A model generated the notes under the pieces. That model did not search any database and was not told the origin of the DNA. It saw only the letters and a list, made by a program, of their open reading frames with translations. Below, piece after piece: positions 1 through 11,200 of a stretch of DNA of 64,000 bases (the stretch's first letter is position 1; each line of letters begins with the position of its first letter). The stretch comes from Chrysopogon serrulatus (taxonomy: Eukaryota; Streptophyta; Magnoliopsida; Poales; Poaceae): assembly GCA_015844335.1 (NCBI GenBank), contig JADLZL010003555.1, positions 1-64,000 on the forward strand, read 5' to 3'. A program made the translations under genes and the position numbers.

Positions 1-1904
1 TACTTGAGCTGGTCCTGGACGACCGCAATGTCGCGAGACAGTCGGTTTCGGGGAGGGTTGTTCCTCCGTTTGTTTGGTTTTTGTTTTTATTTTCATTTTT
101 CCCTTTTTCTGATCCAAGAAAGGCCTGTTTAAGGGAAGCAGGCCTGTGCAAGGGTCTAGGGCCTGTTCGTGAGGCCCATCCCCGCACGCAGGGTGGATGG
201 GCCGCATGTCCGTCCGCATACGATCTCCATCCGCGCCGCCGTGCCGGTTACGGCCAGGCCGGGATTCCAAACTTGGCCCGTGCGGCCGCAACAAAAAGTG
301 TTGCCCGCCGCAGGCCGCCACGCCCCTGCATGCGGTTTTTCCCCTTTCCCCGACACGAAACGTGCGGGGGAGATGAGATCCGCCACCTGATGGAGCGGTA
401 CGGTGCCGTGCGAGTGCGAGGCGTTGCGCAGCCAAAGTCAGAAGGGCGTGCGTGGGCAACGGCACGACGCCAACACACAAACGCCCACGGCTGCGCCACT
501 ACGTCTCCAGGGTCCAGGCCACGTACAAGCGTGAGCGCCAGTACCTGACAATGATTTGGGTTAAGCCCAATTTTTTTTTGTTTAGTTTTTGCTTTTTAAA
601 GGCTGTCTTGAAATATATGCATGCGTTGCGATGGGAGAAAAAAACTATCAAATGGTAATAAGAAACATATATGAGAATCTTACATGTGTATTTATATTTT
701 ATTTTTCTCTAAAATTTAAGAACTATATTATATGCTGACCATGACATCTATGTTTTGCTGATAGCTTCACAACGCGTTTTAGTTTTTCTTCTCTTTCATT
801 GGTCATATGTGCATGCCACTCTCTCTCTCTCTCTCTCTCTCCTTTTTTTTCCTTGGCATATATGATTGGATATTCTAACTCTAATGATTTTTGGCATTGT
901 ATTTTAATTGTGTACTGTATGGATCCGTATTATTTTAAAAAGAATGCATAACAAGAATAATGCCATATTTTTCATTGATGCAATAGAGAAAACTCAAAAG
1001 AAAAAAAAAAAGCAATATTAAAGTAATTTTACCGGATGTAAAAAGTTTTCATCGAGTGCATCAATGTTTGTAATATGGTTTTCAAGTGCATTAGCCACCT
1101 CCTCCATGTACATCTTCACGGGCATCAACTAAAGTATGCTGTTCTTAATCATATGGTTCATTGTTGATTTCCTTGTGTGTGCTACAGTTTGACGATGAAA
1201 ATCATATCTGTTGAATTTGAATTGCACTTGCCTACACTACTAAAATATCCAAATCACTTACTATAGTTACGGATGGAATTAGAGCAAGTTGTGTGTGAAG
1301 TCATTTATTTGCATACATATTTCCACTCACTGTACTATACAGTACGTATATATATGGGGTAGCAACGAATAATAAGACCAACACGTAACACACACGGCCA
1401 TGCAATTTAAACATGAGTAAGTTTAGAATAGGACATAAAATATTGTATTCTTTCTTTATTTGAGTTTCGGCTCCTCTTTAATAGATTTTGGAACTTAGAC
1501 CGATTCTTTCTTCTCTTCTTTCCTTTCCTCTCTTTTGATTGTCAAGGAGGAATTTGAATTCCGACGTTAACATAACTCATTGCAAGTAGTGTTCAACGCC
1601 TAAACTCAGAAGCTAGAACATGGAGTTGTGTTATAGCTAAAGTAAATTGACAAGTTTAGTAGTAGACATATTTCAATATTATTACATATAATATATGCAA
1701 CACCCCACTTCACACTTTTATTTATTCATTTTTCTCTTACTAAACATTATGAGTGTTTTTATTGTTTATATCTGCAAAACCACGTTTTCATAGTTTTTAT
1801 TTTATTTGTTTTTTGTCTTGCCAACCATAAGAGTGGTTTGTGTAAAAAAGTTTGAATGTTTCATCGCCAATAAATAAAGTAAAACTTAAACAAACATTAA
1901 CCAA
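1..1904. other. Intergenic DNA, no gene recognised
   Basis: The first 550 bases are GC-rich and carry overlapping open frames on both strands, but none has a recognisable domain and the composition alone explains them. From about 560 on the DNA is AT-rich. It contains a (TC)n microsatellite at about 820-842 and no open frame of note. I see no gene here; the GC-rich part could belong to a mobile element running in from the left. Confidence 0.5.
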
Positions 1905-2260
1905 ACTTGTATGGTGCGGTGGTAAGACCACCTTCTTCCCTGTGAAGACCACAGGGTTCGAATCTCACATCTAGCGTAATATATTATTGGCGGCCGTCTT
2001 TTCCGCTGGATGATTGGAGTGGGCCACGGGCCGCCTTTTCCGCTGGAGTGGGCCGTGGGCTGGATGCAAGCGTTAGTTGGGCCAGATGCGAGCGCAAGGG
2101 TTCGAGTGGGCCGCCTAGTGAGTGCGCTGAAGTGGAGAGAGTGAGTAGGCCAAACAGTTAGACCAAATCAAGAATGGGCCGCACGAAAAAAAGGAGAGAG
2201 AAACTCTTGCCTCTTTATTAATAGGTATAGGTATAGGTATAGGTATAGGTATAGGTATAG
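1905..2260 (+). mobile_element. tRNA-derived SINE-like element with simple-repeat tail
   Basis: A pol III promoter-like pair is visible: an A-box-like stretch around 1912-1926 (GGTGCGGTGGTAAG) and a perfect B-box GGTTCGAATC at 1955-1964, about 35 bases downstream. The body continues with G/C-rich sequence containing GGGCC motifs and ends in a T-rich stretch followed by tandem TATAGG units (about 2221-2260). This is the layout of a plant tRNA-derived SINE with a short simple-repeat tail. It is not a working tRNA because no acceptor stem can be folded around it. The exact 5' end is uncertain. Confidence 0.55.
2221..2260. repeat. (TATAGG)n microsatellite
   Basis: About seven tandem hexamer units. 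It looks like the tail of the SINE to its left. The same kind of sequence (TATAGA units) resumes at 2643-2672 on the far side of an inserted MITE. Confidence 0.85.
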
Positions 2261-2266
2261 ATATAA

Positions 2267-2642
2267 GGAAGAGGTTTTCCTACTCCCGGGAGTAGTTACT
2301 CCCATCTTTAAAACAACATATTGCGTATGTATTTATACTTGTTTATCACTTTGAGTATGATTATATACTCATACTAAGATACTTCAAATCTTCCTACGCG
2401 AAAAAATTTTAAAGAAACCCATGCTTTTAAATATATTACAAAAATATCATTTATTGTAGTATATAAAATAAGTATAACCACACACTCTATATATGCATGC
2501 ATACTTGACATATATACTACCATAGATGGTCTAGTATGATCATATACATCGTGCACATACACTTCGTTCAGTCATATACACTTTAAATCTAGAGATATTA
2601 ACATAGGAGTAACTACTTCCTGTGAGTAGGATGGAATTTCCC
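2267..2642. mobile_element. MULE-type MITE, 376 bp
   Basis: Imperfect terminal inverted repeats of roughly 37 bp are visible. The left end reads GGAAGAGGTTTTCCTACTCC and continues with AGTAGTTACTCC. The right end, reversed, reads GGGAAATTCCATCCTACTC and continues with AGTAGTTACTCC. The element is flanked by the 9 bp direct repeat TAGATATAA at 2258-2266 and 2643-2651. A 9 bp target duplication with long inverted ends is typical of Mutator-like elements. It has no coding capacity. The flanks are themselves simple repeat, so part of the apparent duplication could be chance. Confidence 0.6.
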
Positions 2643-2651
2643 TAGATATAA

Positions 2652-3211
2652 TATAGATATAGATATAGATTAGTTTGGGGTGAAACAGACTAAAAAGATT
2701 GTTGGGCTAGTTTAATTTAGGCCCTATTAAAATAGGCTGATTTGGTTTGACTGTCAATAATAGAGTTAATAATAGGTTTTTATTCTATCTATTTATTTTT
2801 TTTTGTTTTTGCTTATGGCTAAATATAAACAATAGCATGAGGTACCAGTGAATTGGTGGGTTAGAAATGTATTTTAATGGGTTGAATGTACAAATGGTTT
2901 GATTTGGTGTGGATGATTGAAGTCACGGTCTAGTTTGGTTTGGATTTATCTTTCAAATATACATACTTTGGATTGGTGCGGGTTTGGTTTGGATCTCGAC
3001 CCACAATCAGCTTTAAGCGCCACACCAGAAGCAACAGGCCGGTTGCCGGCTTCGCTCGTTCGTTGGTTCCTCCTGCAGTCCTGCGTCTGGTCTGGGTGCG
3101 ATGCCGCAGGCCGATTGACCATGCACACCTACCTGCCTCGTGTCCGTCCGTGTGCGTGTCACGTACTCACGTCGCGCGCTAGCTCCCGGCCCAGCCCGTT
3201 GAGAGATACTA
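2652..3211. other. Intergenic DNA, nothing recognised
   Basis: An AT-rich stretch followed, from about 3000, by a GC-rich one. The open frames overlap on both strands and carry no domain. No gene or repeat structure was recognised. Confidence 0.5.
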
Positions 3212-3534
3212 GGGGTGTTTGGATGGTGTGAAAAAAAGTTCTGTCTATGTGTCACATCAGAATGTCGGAGGGATGTCGGGAAGGGATTTTAAATACTATT
3301 AAAAAAAATAAATTACAGAACGAGACAAATTTTTTAAGTATAATTAATCTGTAATTAGCAAATGTTTACTGTAGCAGCACATTGTGACTAAATAAGCTTA
3401 AAAGATTCGTCTCGCTAAGTTACCGCAATCTGTACAATTAGCTATTTTTTAGACTATATTTAATACTTTCATACATGTGTAACTAGATTCGATGGAGCAG
3501 AGCAAAAAATTTGCCCCTCCCATCCAAACACCCC
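3212..3534. mobile_element. MITE with CTA target duplication, about 323 bp
   Basis: The left end GGGGTGTTTGGATGG is inverted at the right end (CCATCCAAACACCCC). CTA is present on both sides (3209-3211 and 3535-3537). A 3 bp target duplication and a TGTTTGGATGG-type terminus suggest a PIF/Harbinger (Tourist-like) MITE. The interior contains the AAAGATTCGTCTCG block common to grass MITEs of this type. It is non-coding. Confidence 0.7.
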
Positions 3535-3540
3535 CTAGAT

Positions 3541-3960
3541 CGACGCATTGTTCGGTTTGGGTTGGAAAAATTCCAACATTTTCCTGTAGCACTTCGTTTT
3601 TATTTGGTAAATATTGTCCAATCGTGGCCCAACTAGTCTCAAAAGATTCGTCTCGTGATTTACAACCCAACTATGCAATTAGTTATTTTTTTTATTTATA
3701 TTTAATGCTCTTTACATGCGGCAAACAATTTGTAAGAGGAGAGAGATTGTAAAGTCCTGTAGCATTTCGTTTGTTTGTGGTAAATATTATCCAATCGTGG
3801 CCCAACTAGGCTCAAAAGATTCGTCTCGTGATTTACAACTAAACTGTATAATTAGTTATTTTTTTACTAACATTTAATGGTCTATATATATGGGTAGAAA
3901 TTGATGTGATGGAGAGAGAGTGGAAAAAGTTGGAATTTTAACCTCCAACCGAACAAGGCC
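3541..3960. mobile_element. MITE with duplicated interior, copy 1
   Basis: The ends are imperfectly inverted (TTGTTCGGTTTGGGTTGG on the left; the right end reversed reads CCTTGTTCGGTTGGAGG). The body is two tandem, diverged copies of one unit with a period of about 173 bp. Each unit has CCTGTAGCA(C/T)TTCG, then a GGTAAATATT block, then AAAAGATTCGTCTCGTGATT, then TTAGTTATTTTTTT. A second element of the same dimeric design lies at 28005-28418. Non-coding. Confidence 0.6.
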
Positions 3961-5986
3961 CGAGTTGGGAACTTTTGGATGTACAACTGCCAACTGGAGA
4001 TGGCGCAGCCGCAGCCGCAGCCGGCACGTACCGTGCCGTCCCTCTTTCTCTCTCTCTCTTCGTCAAACCTGGAGGTTGAGCTGATGAGGGTTGCTTGCAA
4101 GTTTCCCCGCTAATTAACAGGCCGGGCAGCAGATCGAGTACCAAAAGTCCTCCCCGCCGTCCGTCCGTCCGTCCGTCCCCCTAATCAATCACTGTGTTTG
4201 GTGTGCATGGCATCCTTCCTTCCTGCCTGTAATCAGTATATAGATGATGATGCCAGGTGCAGTGCGTACCTCCATCTTCAAATGCATGCAAACGCCTCCA
4301 ATTGTCCAGGTGCATCGATCCATGGGTATTGTTTCGCTTTTTCCCTGCGAGACAACGATTTTTTTCGTATCCGAGGAAAAAAAAAAACATGACCTTCCTT
4401 CCAGGCGTTGACACATTGGTGCGCCCTGTTAGGCGTACATGGGTATGATTCCGTTACGTGTTCTCGCACGGCACGGAAGGTTATGTGTAGATCGCCTTTT
4501 TTTTTTTTTTTTTGCAAGCAAGAAAATACACATAAGCCCGCCGCCATAGTTGGAACTTGAGGCACTGATCCATTGGTAGTAGCAGGCATGCATGGAATGC
4601 ATGATTTCAAGTAAATCAGCGGTGAGGACGAGAGTTTGAAACTCTGAGCGCAAATGGACCCACTCCTTCTTCTAGAAACACAATGGTATGTTCGTTTTTA
4701 CTTTTTTTTTAAAAAAAAATCCATAGTGGTGTGTTCGCGTTGTAACTTGTGCGTGAAGTTGCATCTTCGCGAAATGAAAACCAAGAGAGAGACAGCAGAG
4801 AGGGAGAGAGAGAAAATTTCGTCTTATCTCCTCGTCGTCAGGAAATTAAAGAACGAAAGATAACATGTCAAGCAAGAAGAGGACACATTTGACTCTTCCA
4901 TTCCAGATATTCTCTGTAAACTAACTATCACGCCAAATACTCGTATCTATGCTCGATATTTCAATTTAAAAAAAAAACTAAAAAAAATAAAAAGAGACAA
5001 CATATATATATCCTGATATCTAGGCACTGAAACGCAGCTCCGAAAGAGACCCTTATCCTTGTGTTCTTCTCAAAACGGCAGCATGTAGCCCTCATCAACA
5101 AGTACAAACAAAAAAGAGGAAAATATATCTACATGTGTGTGGGCGGCAGAGCGCCAATCATTCAACGCATTCTAGAACGAAAGGCGTTTTCTCAATTTAT
5201 TTTCTCTACCGCGGATAAGGACCTCTCGTCTCTGATGGCTGTATCAGAACATCTTCAAGGACTAGTTTACAGAGAGAGAGATTTTGATAAAAACAAAACG
5301 TACTCCAACAGTCTAGCAATCTCTTTAATTAATTAGATACATAAATATAAACATACTCTATTTCAAATTTCTCCTTAGTTAAAGATGGAGGGTGAGGAAG
5401 GCTCTTCAGACTATGCACAAGATATAAAAAGATTATATTATTAGAGAGTAGAAATATATAGAAAAAATCTTTAACCAAATGACTCTCTAAATGATGTTTT
5501 GGAGATTAATTTTCAAAAAAACTGTTGGACATTAGTAAATTCACCCACCCCTGTGGCCCTGACGCCCTGTGGATGGAACGATCGATGTCATCTCTCTATC
5601 GGCCGTCGTCAGCCACTCGCCCAAATGCAAAAACAAGTGACCACGATGGGCGGCAATTAACGTACTTTTCAACCGGTTCCTCGTGGAACGATCAACCACG
5701 TGATTATATATATTCACTCATTCCATGTTTCGATCTCAGCTTATCGCCTTGACAAGTCGCCAGTCTTCCTTGTTTAATCGTCGTCTCTCTGCATGCCAAG
5801 CACATATGAGTCGATGTTAGGCGAGGGACAAATTAACGGTCTAGTTCAGGGTGAGATCTAAATACAAATTGTACCTTGCCTTGCTAAATTAATGTGATGA
5901 AATTGTCAATCAAATTATACATGTTCTGAGAGCTGGATGGAGATGAAAATACAGGATTCTTTCACACCTCTCTCTCTCTCTCTCAT
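3961..5986. other. Intergenic DNA, nothing recognised
   Basis: Mixed-composition DNA with homopolymer A and T runs (about 4375-4388, 4497-4513, 4700-4718, 4967-4990). The only open frames are short and domain-free. A (TC)n tract sits at about 5966-5984. No gene is supported. Confidence 0.5.
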
Positions 5987-5987
5987 T

Positions 5988-6300
5988 TTTTTTTTAAATT
6001 ACACCATACAACGCAGACAATCACAAATGCACACAACGCAGATGCTCACAAGCGCACGCACACTTACCTCTATGAATACACGTACGTAAACCGTACCCCT
6101 ATGACCACCTCTAAAGGATCGAGCCGGCAGATCTTGAGAGTCATGAAGTCATCATAGGCGCTATCGACGGGAACATCGCCTACCATTGAATGTATAGCGC
6201 CGATAAATCCTGGAACAAATCTAGGAAAATGCGAGCACCCATACAAAGGCAAGGACTTGAATCTGGGTGGGTAGGTTCCACTACAAGAGACATATTTACT
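5988..6300 (-). mobile_element. tRNA-derived SINE fragment
   Basis: Read on the minus strand, a B-box-like motif ATTCAAGTCC lies at about 6253-6262, followed by the GGGTGCTCGCATTT and CCAGGATTTAT blocks I associate with a common grass SINE. The 3' side ends in an A-rich tail (seen as T on the plus strand, 5987-5996). The 5' part with the A box is degraded or missing, so this is probably an old truncated copy. Confidence 0.5.
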
Positions 6301-7168
6301 ATGATACCAAACATTTTTTAGAAACAATTCTATTATATCCACCAATGGAGCAGCTCATCAAACTGAAGCAAAAAAAAAAAAATGAAAAGAAGAAAATTGA
6401 TCCACTGGTGAAAAATGAAACAGAGCTGCACTAAATAAGGCCTGCTAAACGATTAACGACCGATCAACAATTACTCGAGATAGGAAAAGGGCCAAACAAC
6501 TAATTAAATGGGGATAAATAATGATCACTATGTATCTAGCGTGTATAAGATGTGCAGACGGACTAATCGACCATTTATGCAAACAGTAGAATTTCATAAA
6601 TTTTCTCCATTGATTGATACTCCTACTTTCTGATGCGCCCGTTGATTAAATTATTGTTTTGTTCCATATGTCCCCAGCACAAACCCTCTGTAATCGCGCA
6701 CGCATATGCCATTTTACCTACCGTCTCCCACAGTTGACAGTCCTAATCTGCAAGCGCGGCCGCATGGATGACAACAAATAAAGGTTGTGTGTACTTGACA
6801 AACTAAATGATCTCATATAGACTCATAACGAACTGTTCATATCAAGCACATTAAACAAAACCAAGTTGCGAATACGACCACATGGTTGATGTCTAGTACT
6901 AGCTTGGAGACGGCTTTTAACGTCACCATCTCTCTCTCTCTCTCTCTCTACCGGATCGATCGATCGAGCTTCCTTCTACCTTCCTCGGTAGGAGTAGGAA
7001 TACCCTTTCTCTCTCTATCACTACCAGTCTAGTACTAGTAGTACGTCCCAGGCCAAAACTTCACTCTACAATAACAAAATCCCAAGGCCTTTTAAAGGAG
7101 CAAGCAAAGACGAGGTAAAGAGAGAGAGCAAGAAGAGCAGCAAGCGAGGTAGCCATCGAGGATTCGAG
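6301..7168. other. Upstream region of the DUF1645 gene
   Basis: No coding sequence. A (TC)n tract lies at about 6930-6949, some 220 bases before the start codon at 7169. It is followed by purine-rich sequence that looks like a 5' untranslated leader. Pyrimidine tracts of this kind are frequent in plant core promoters. No convincing TATA box was found. Confidence 0.4.
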
Positions 7169-8246
7169 ATGGAGGTGGTGGTGCCTGTCATGGCGCCCAG
7201 CGCACCGTGCAGCCCAAGAACCGCGGCCATCGCCGGCGGCGGCGACCACCTCCCGGCCTACTGCTACTTCTTCTCCAGCGCACCGACGAGCCCGTCCAGG
7301 GCGAGCTACGCCGGCGGGGACGCCGCCGCCTCGCCGGGCGGCGACGAGGCGACGTTCGACTTCACGCTCGGGTTCAGCGGGCAGCTGCAGGAGGCCACGC
7401 CGATCATCGCGGCCGCCGACGAGCTCTTCGAGGGCGGCAGGATCCGGCCGCTGAACACGCCGCACCCGAGCATTCTGCTGGTGGACGACACCTCGAGCTC
7501 CTCCTCCTCCTATTCCGCCTCCGCCGCCGGGCCTCGGTGCTCCCCGAGACGAGCCGGCAGCGGCGCGCGCGGCCGGGATCATCATCATCAAGTGGAGGCG
7601 CCGTTGGAGAGAGGCAGGTCGGGCTGCAGGCTCGCCGCCGCGTCATCCTCGACGACGGCGGCGGCTTCGTCGAGGAGCAGGAGGGCCACGCGGTCTCTGT
7701 CCCCGTTCAGGGGCGGCGGCGGTGGCCTGGACGACGACGAGTCCCCTTCGTCACCTCCGTCCCCCCAGAACCTCCATGATGCGGCTCTGCGGCAGCGGCA
7801 GCGGCAGCAAGAAATGGCGCCTCAAGGACCTATTCCTCTTCAGGAGCGCGTCGGAGGGCCGCGCCACCGGCGGCGGGAGGCAAGGACCCGCTCTTCAAGT
7901 ACACCATGCTGTCGTCGTCCTCCTCCTCGTCGTCGTTCTCGCACCCGCACGGCCAGTCCCAGAAGCTGAGGAGCGGCAACGGCGGCGACGGCAGCGCGTC
8001 CATGCGCAAGGGAGAGGCTCCACGGCGTCGGCCAGCGACATGCCGTACGCCATGAACCGGGCGGCCGCCGAGGACATGCGGCGCCGGACGACCACCACCA
8101 CGCCGCTGCCGTTCCACCGGAACAGCCTCTTCGGCTACCTGCGCTCCAACCCGGCGATCCACAGCATCAGCCGGAAGCTCGGGGGCAGCAGCAGCAGAGA
8201 TTCCGGATCCTCCTCCAGCTCCAATCGCGGCGGCAGGCCGACATGA
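7169..8246 (+). CDS. DUF1645 family protein, reading frame interrupted
   Basis: The N-terminal part starts at ATG 7169 and carries the family signature FDF (about residues 60-62), then LGFSGQLQEATPI and ADELFEGGRIRPL. It continues to a basic, Ser-rich segment with RSLSPFR. The family's second hallmark, KKWRLKDLFLFRSASEGRA (7807-7863), is present but in a different frame. KDPLFKYTMLSS (from 7882) is in a third frame, and the C-terminal block MPYAMNRAAAEDMRRRT returns to the second frame and stops at 8246. Three frame changes are therefore needed, near 7790-7806, 7880 and 8014. The gene would otherwise be a single exon of ordinary length for the family. DUF1645 proteins are plant-specific; some rice members affect grain length. 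Either the gene is damaged or the GC-rich sequence contains indel errors; the conserved protein blocks favour errors. Confidence 0.7.
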
Positions 8247-11200
8247 ACATGATCCGGCAGTACGCACCGTCCCATGCATGCACCGCGCCGTCCAGAAACC
8301 TCGACGACGAACGATGCAGCTAGCAGAAACGGCCGCCGCAGTGAAAGCGTCGTCGTCATCGTCGCCGGCCGTTTTACCTGTCTCCCCCACTTTTTTTTTT
8401 CCTCGTAATTTTGCTGCGTATTCTTTCGTTTCATGTGAACCATAAGGTTTTCATACTCTACCAGCTAGTGTAGATACTGTACTATATGTACGTATTCCCC
8501 AAGAATTTTTGGACAAAAGAAAAATCAGTATATTTTCCTCCCATCCGATCCATACGATTATTTTTTTTTATGAATTTTCCCTCCCATGCCCTTTCGTTCA
8601 GACAGACAGTTGGTATCTTTCGGATCAGCAAGGGCGGTTCGATCCCGTTTTGTCTCCCCTCGGATCGCGACACGTGTCGGATTAGCTAGCCGAACTCTGC
8701 ATCGGTTGTTGTTTTAAATCAGGTTGATGCTGTCATCAACATGGGAATACTGTGTGGAGATTCCATCGGGATGCATATTTGGGATGCTGCAAGATCGGTT
8801 TCGCGGCAAATTGCCCATGTCCTGAGCTGTGCCTGCCGTACTAAAATGTTTTTCTAGTACTGCAAACTGTCACAACTGTTCCTCCATGCATTAGGCCAGC
8901 CACTGAGAAGGATGGAATAATCTGCGTTAGGATAAGCTGGGCGGCCTGACATTCCCGGGTTTAAAAATTCGCGGGATGCATGAGAGTAACTGATGTGATC
9001 AGAGTGCAAATGTTGAATAAAATAGGAGGAGTATTTGCTATATCTCTGCTTGTGGAGTAGTAGTACCCATGTGATGATGCAAGCAGATGCATATCACCCG
9101 TTTTTTCCTCGCCTTGGATTCTCATCTGAAAATTTTCTCCTGCGTGATTTGAAACTAGAGTAGTGAAATTCGGCGGAGGGACATCTTTTCATCTTGGATT
9201 CTCGACGTGCGTGACGTGAGAAAGGCAGACATGCAAAGAACTGATGATGTCTCGTGCCTGCGCTCATGACCATAGTGCCCGTAGAACCCTAGCTGTGAAT
9301 CTTCTCTCTTCTCTTCTCCGTGCTCGGGTCAACACCAACCAAATGCCCCAGCTTTTTGACATCACATTTGTGTGTGCTATACTGTTATCAATCGGCAACT
9401 TGTGCTAGGAACAGTAAAAATAATGGGCCCCTACTCCAACGGTGTATATATGCCACACAAAGCTAATGTCTTCAAATCCATAGCATGCTTAAGTTGGATC
9501 CAGTTGTTGGTACGAGATCTCCACAATTCCGCCACTGCCTGGATATACTTCCTCTATTCCAAACATGATGTAATTCTCGCTTCTTGTGTTGATTTCAAAT
9601 GGAGCTTTCTGAAAAATAATTCTCAATCCTCATTTTATTTCGTAGTTGTCTATGATATCTAAGATATACTCCCTCTGTCCTATATTGACTGTCGTTTAAG
9701 GATAGGATTTAAACGTTTGCATTCACTGCGTTTGCCCTGCACTTGGACGCCTCCGTTGTCTATATTCACAGAGTCTCTGATGAACCCATCCATAAGCTAC
9801 AGTGGCAGAAATAATAGGACACAGCGAGTAGTTGCCAAAAGAAACAATTTCAAATCATATTGTTTACTCCCCAATGCAAGGGAATACACATTCAAAGAAA
9901 TCTCAGACTTTAAAACGAAAAGGAAAGGACCCTTTCCACTTCTTTTACGCGTTGCCATGTATGAATCTTGCCTGCATGGTCCACGGATAAAAACCTAATG
10001 TATAGTTTTAGTGGCATTTTATTACACAAAAGCTCTTGAAAAAAATTCCTTCTATACATTGGATTTTTTGGTAGGTCCCTGATTTCTCTAATTTTCATGT
10101 AACTATATACTCTTTATTAGTATCATTTAAGATTACTTCTTGTAATTTCTCAAGCTAATGGTAACAATTCCCAACTCTATATATCCCATGTAGTTCCAAA
10201 AATTCTTAAAAACTCAAACACCCGGTCTTCCTGATCCCAACACGCACTAACTAACTAAAGCTTTCTTATTTCTGCAATAGTCATATACTTTGGGAAAAGC
10301 TAGTTTCAGAGGGGATATATATCCCGCAGCCACTCATTCTCCCAAAACAGGATGTTTTGTTGTTGTTGTTGACTTTTAAGCTGTGCCTGATTTTGTGCAA
10401 ATTCTTCTAGAACTAAGAACCCTTTTGTCCCTCTTACTCACAGCAAAACTCTTATTTTCCATTTGTTTTGCTTTTAATAAGTTGCATCGTACATCGTTCT
10501 TCTTGCAAATGTACACCCTCTCTACACCCATTTTAACAGAAGTGTATCATTCATAAATCTGGTGTTAATGGTGGATAATCACCCAAACTCCTGCTTTGGC
10601 ATGTCAAAACTTGCCCCACGAATGATGTTGATTTAGACAATCTAGTGGGTCCTATTTCGTTAATTTCACAGCTAATCCTAATTCATGGCATGTGCCCTTA
10701 ATCCCTGCCACCTACTCAAATGTACGTACTATGGCAACTATTTCAATCGATTATTGCTGGAATGTCAAAAGTTTTAGGACCAATAAGTGATGAGTGCTTA
10801 TGTACGTTAGATAGTGTGTGACATGATATAATGCTGTATGTATATTGGGAATGGCCTCACGTGGAACTTATTTCGGTGGGTTCTGGGAGGGGGAATAAGC
10901 TGAAACACAATCCAAAACTAATTCAAGAGAACAGATCCTTAAATGCTCATCGTATACTAGGGTTAGTGTATTCTAAAAACTGAGAGCGCGACGGTGAAGA
11001 CACACTAGGCACAGCCTCCTGGATTTCGTTATTAGGTGGTGGTTACTGATTAGAGTGTGAGGGTTCAAAGTTCAAATCAGGCTGGCTACTATATATGCGA
11101 AAATCTTATTCCGATCCGCACTGTGTAGCTAGCGGCATGATAGGCCTCTACTTCTACTACTAGCGGGTTCGTTCACTAATCACTAACAACTTGACAATAT

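Noticed and set aside
81..548. A 155-codon open frame at the left edge
   Set aside because: Two opposite-strand frames cover the same GC-rich block and no motif is visible.
1911..1964. A tRNA gene suggested by A and B boxes
   Set aside because: No acceptor stem or complete cloverleaf can be formed; the context is that of a SINE.
7169..8246. Explaining the DUF1645 frame changes by introns
   Set aside because: The gaps would be only a few bases, no GT..AG pairs fit, and genes of this family usually lack introns.
11041..11085. B-box-like GGGTTCAAAGTTCAAATC, possible further SINE
   Set aside because: No A box at the right distance and no tail; too little to support an element.
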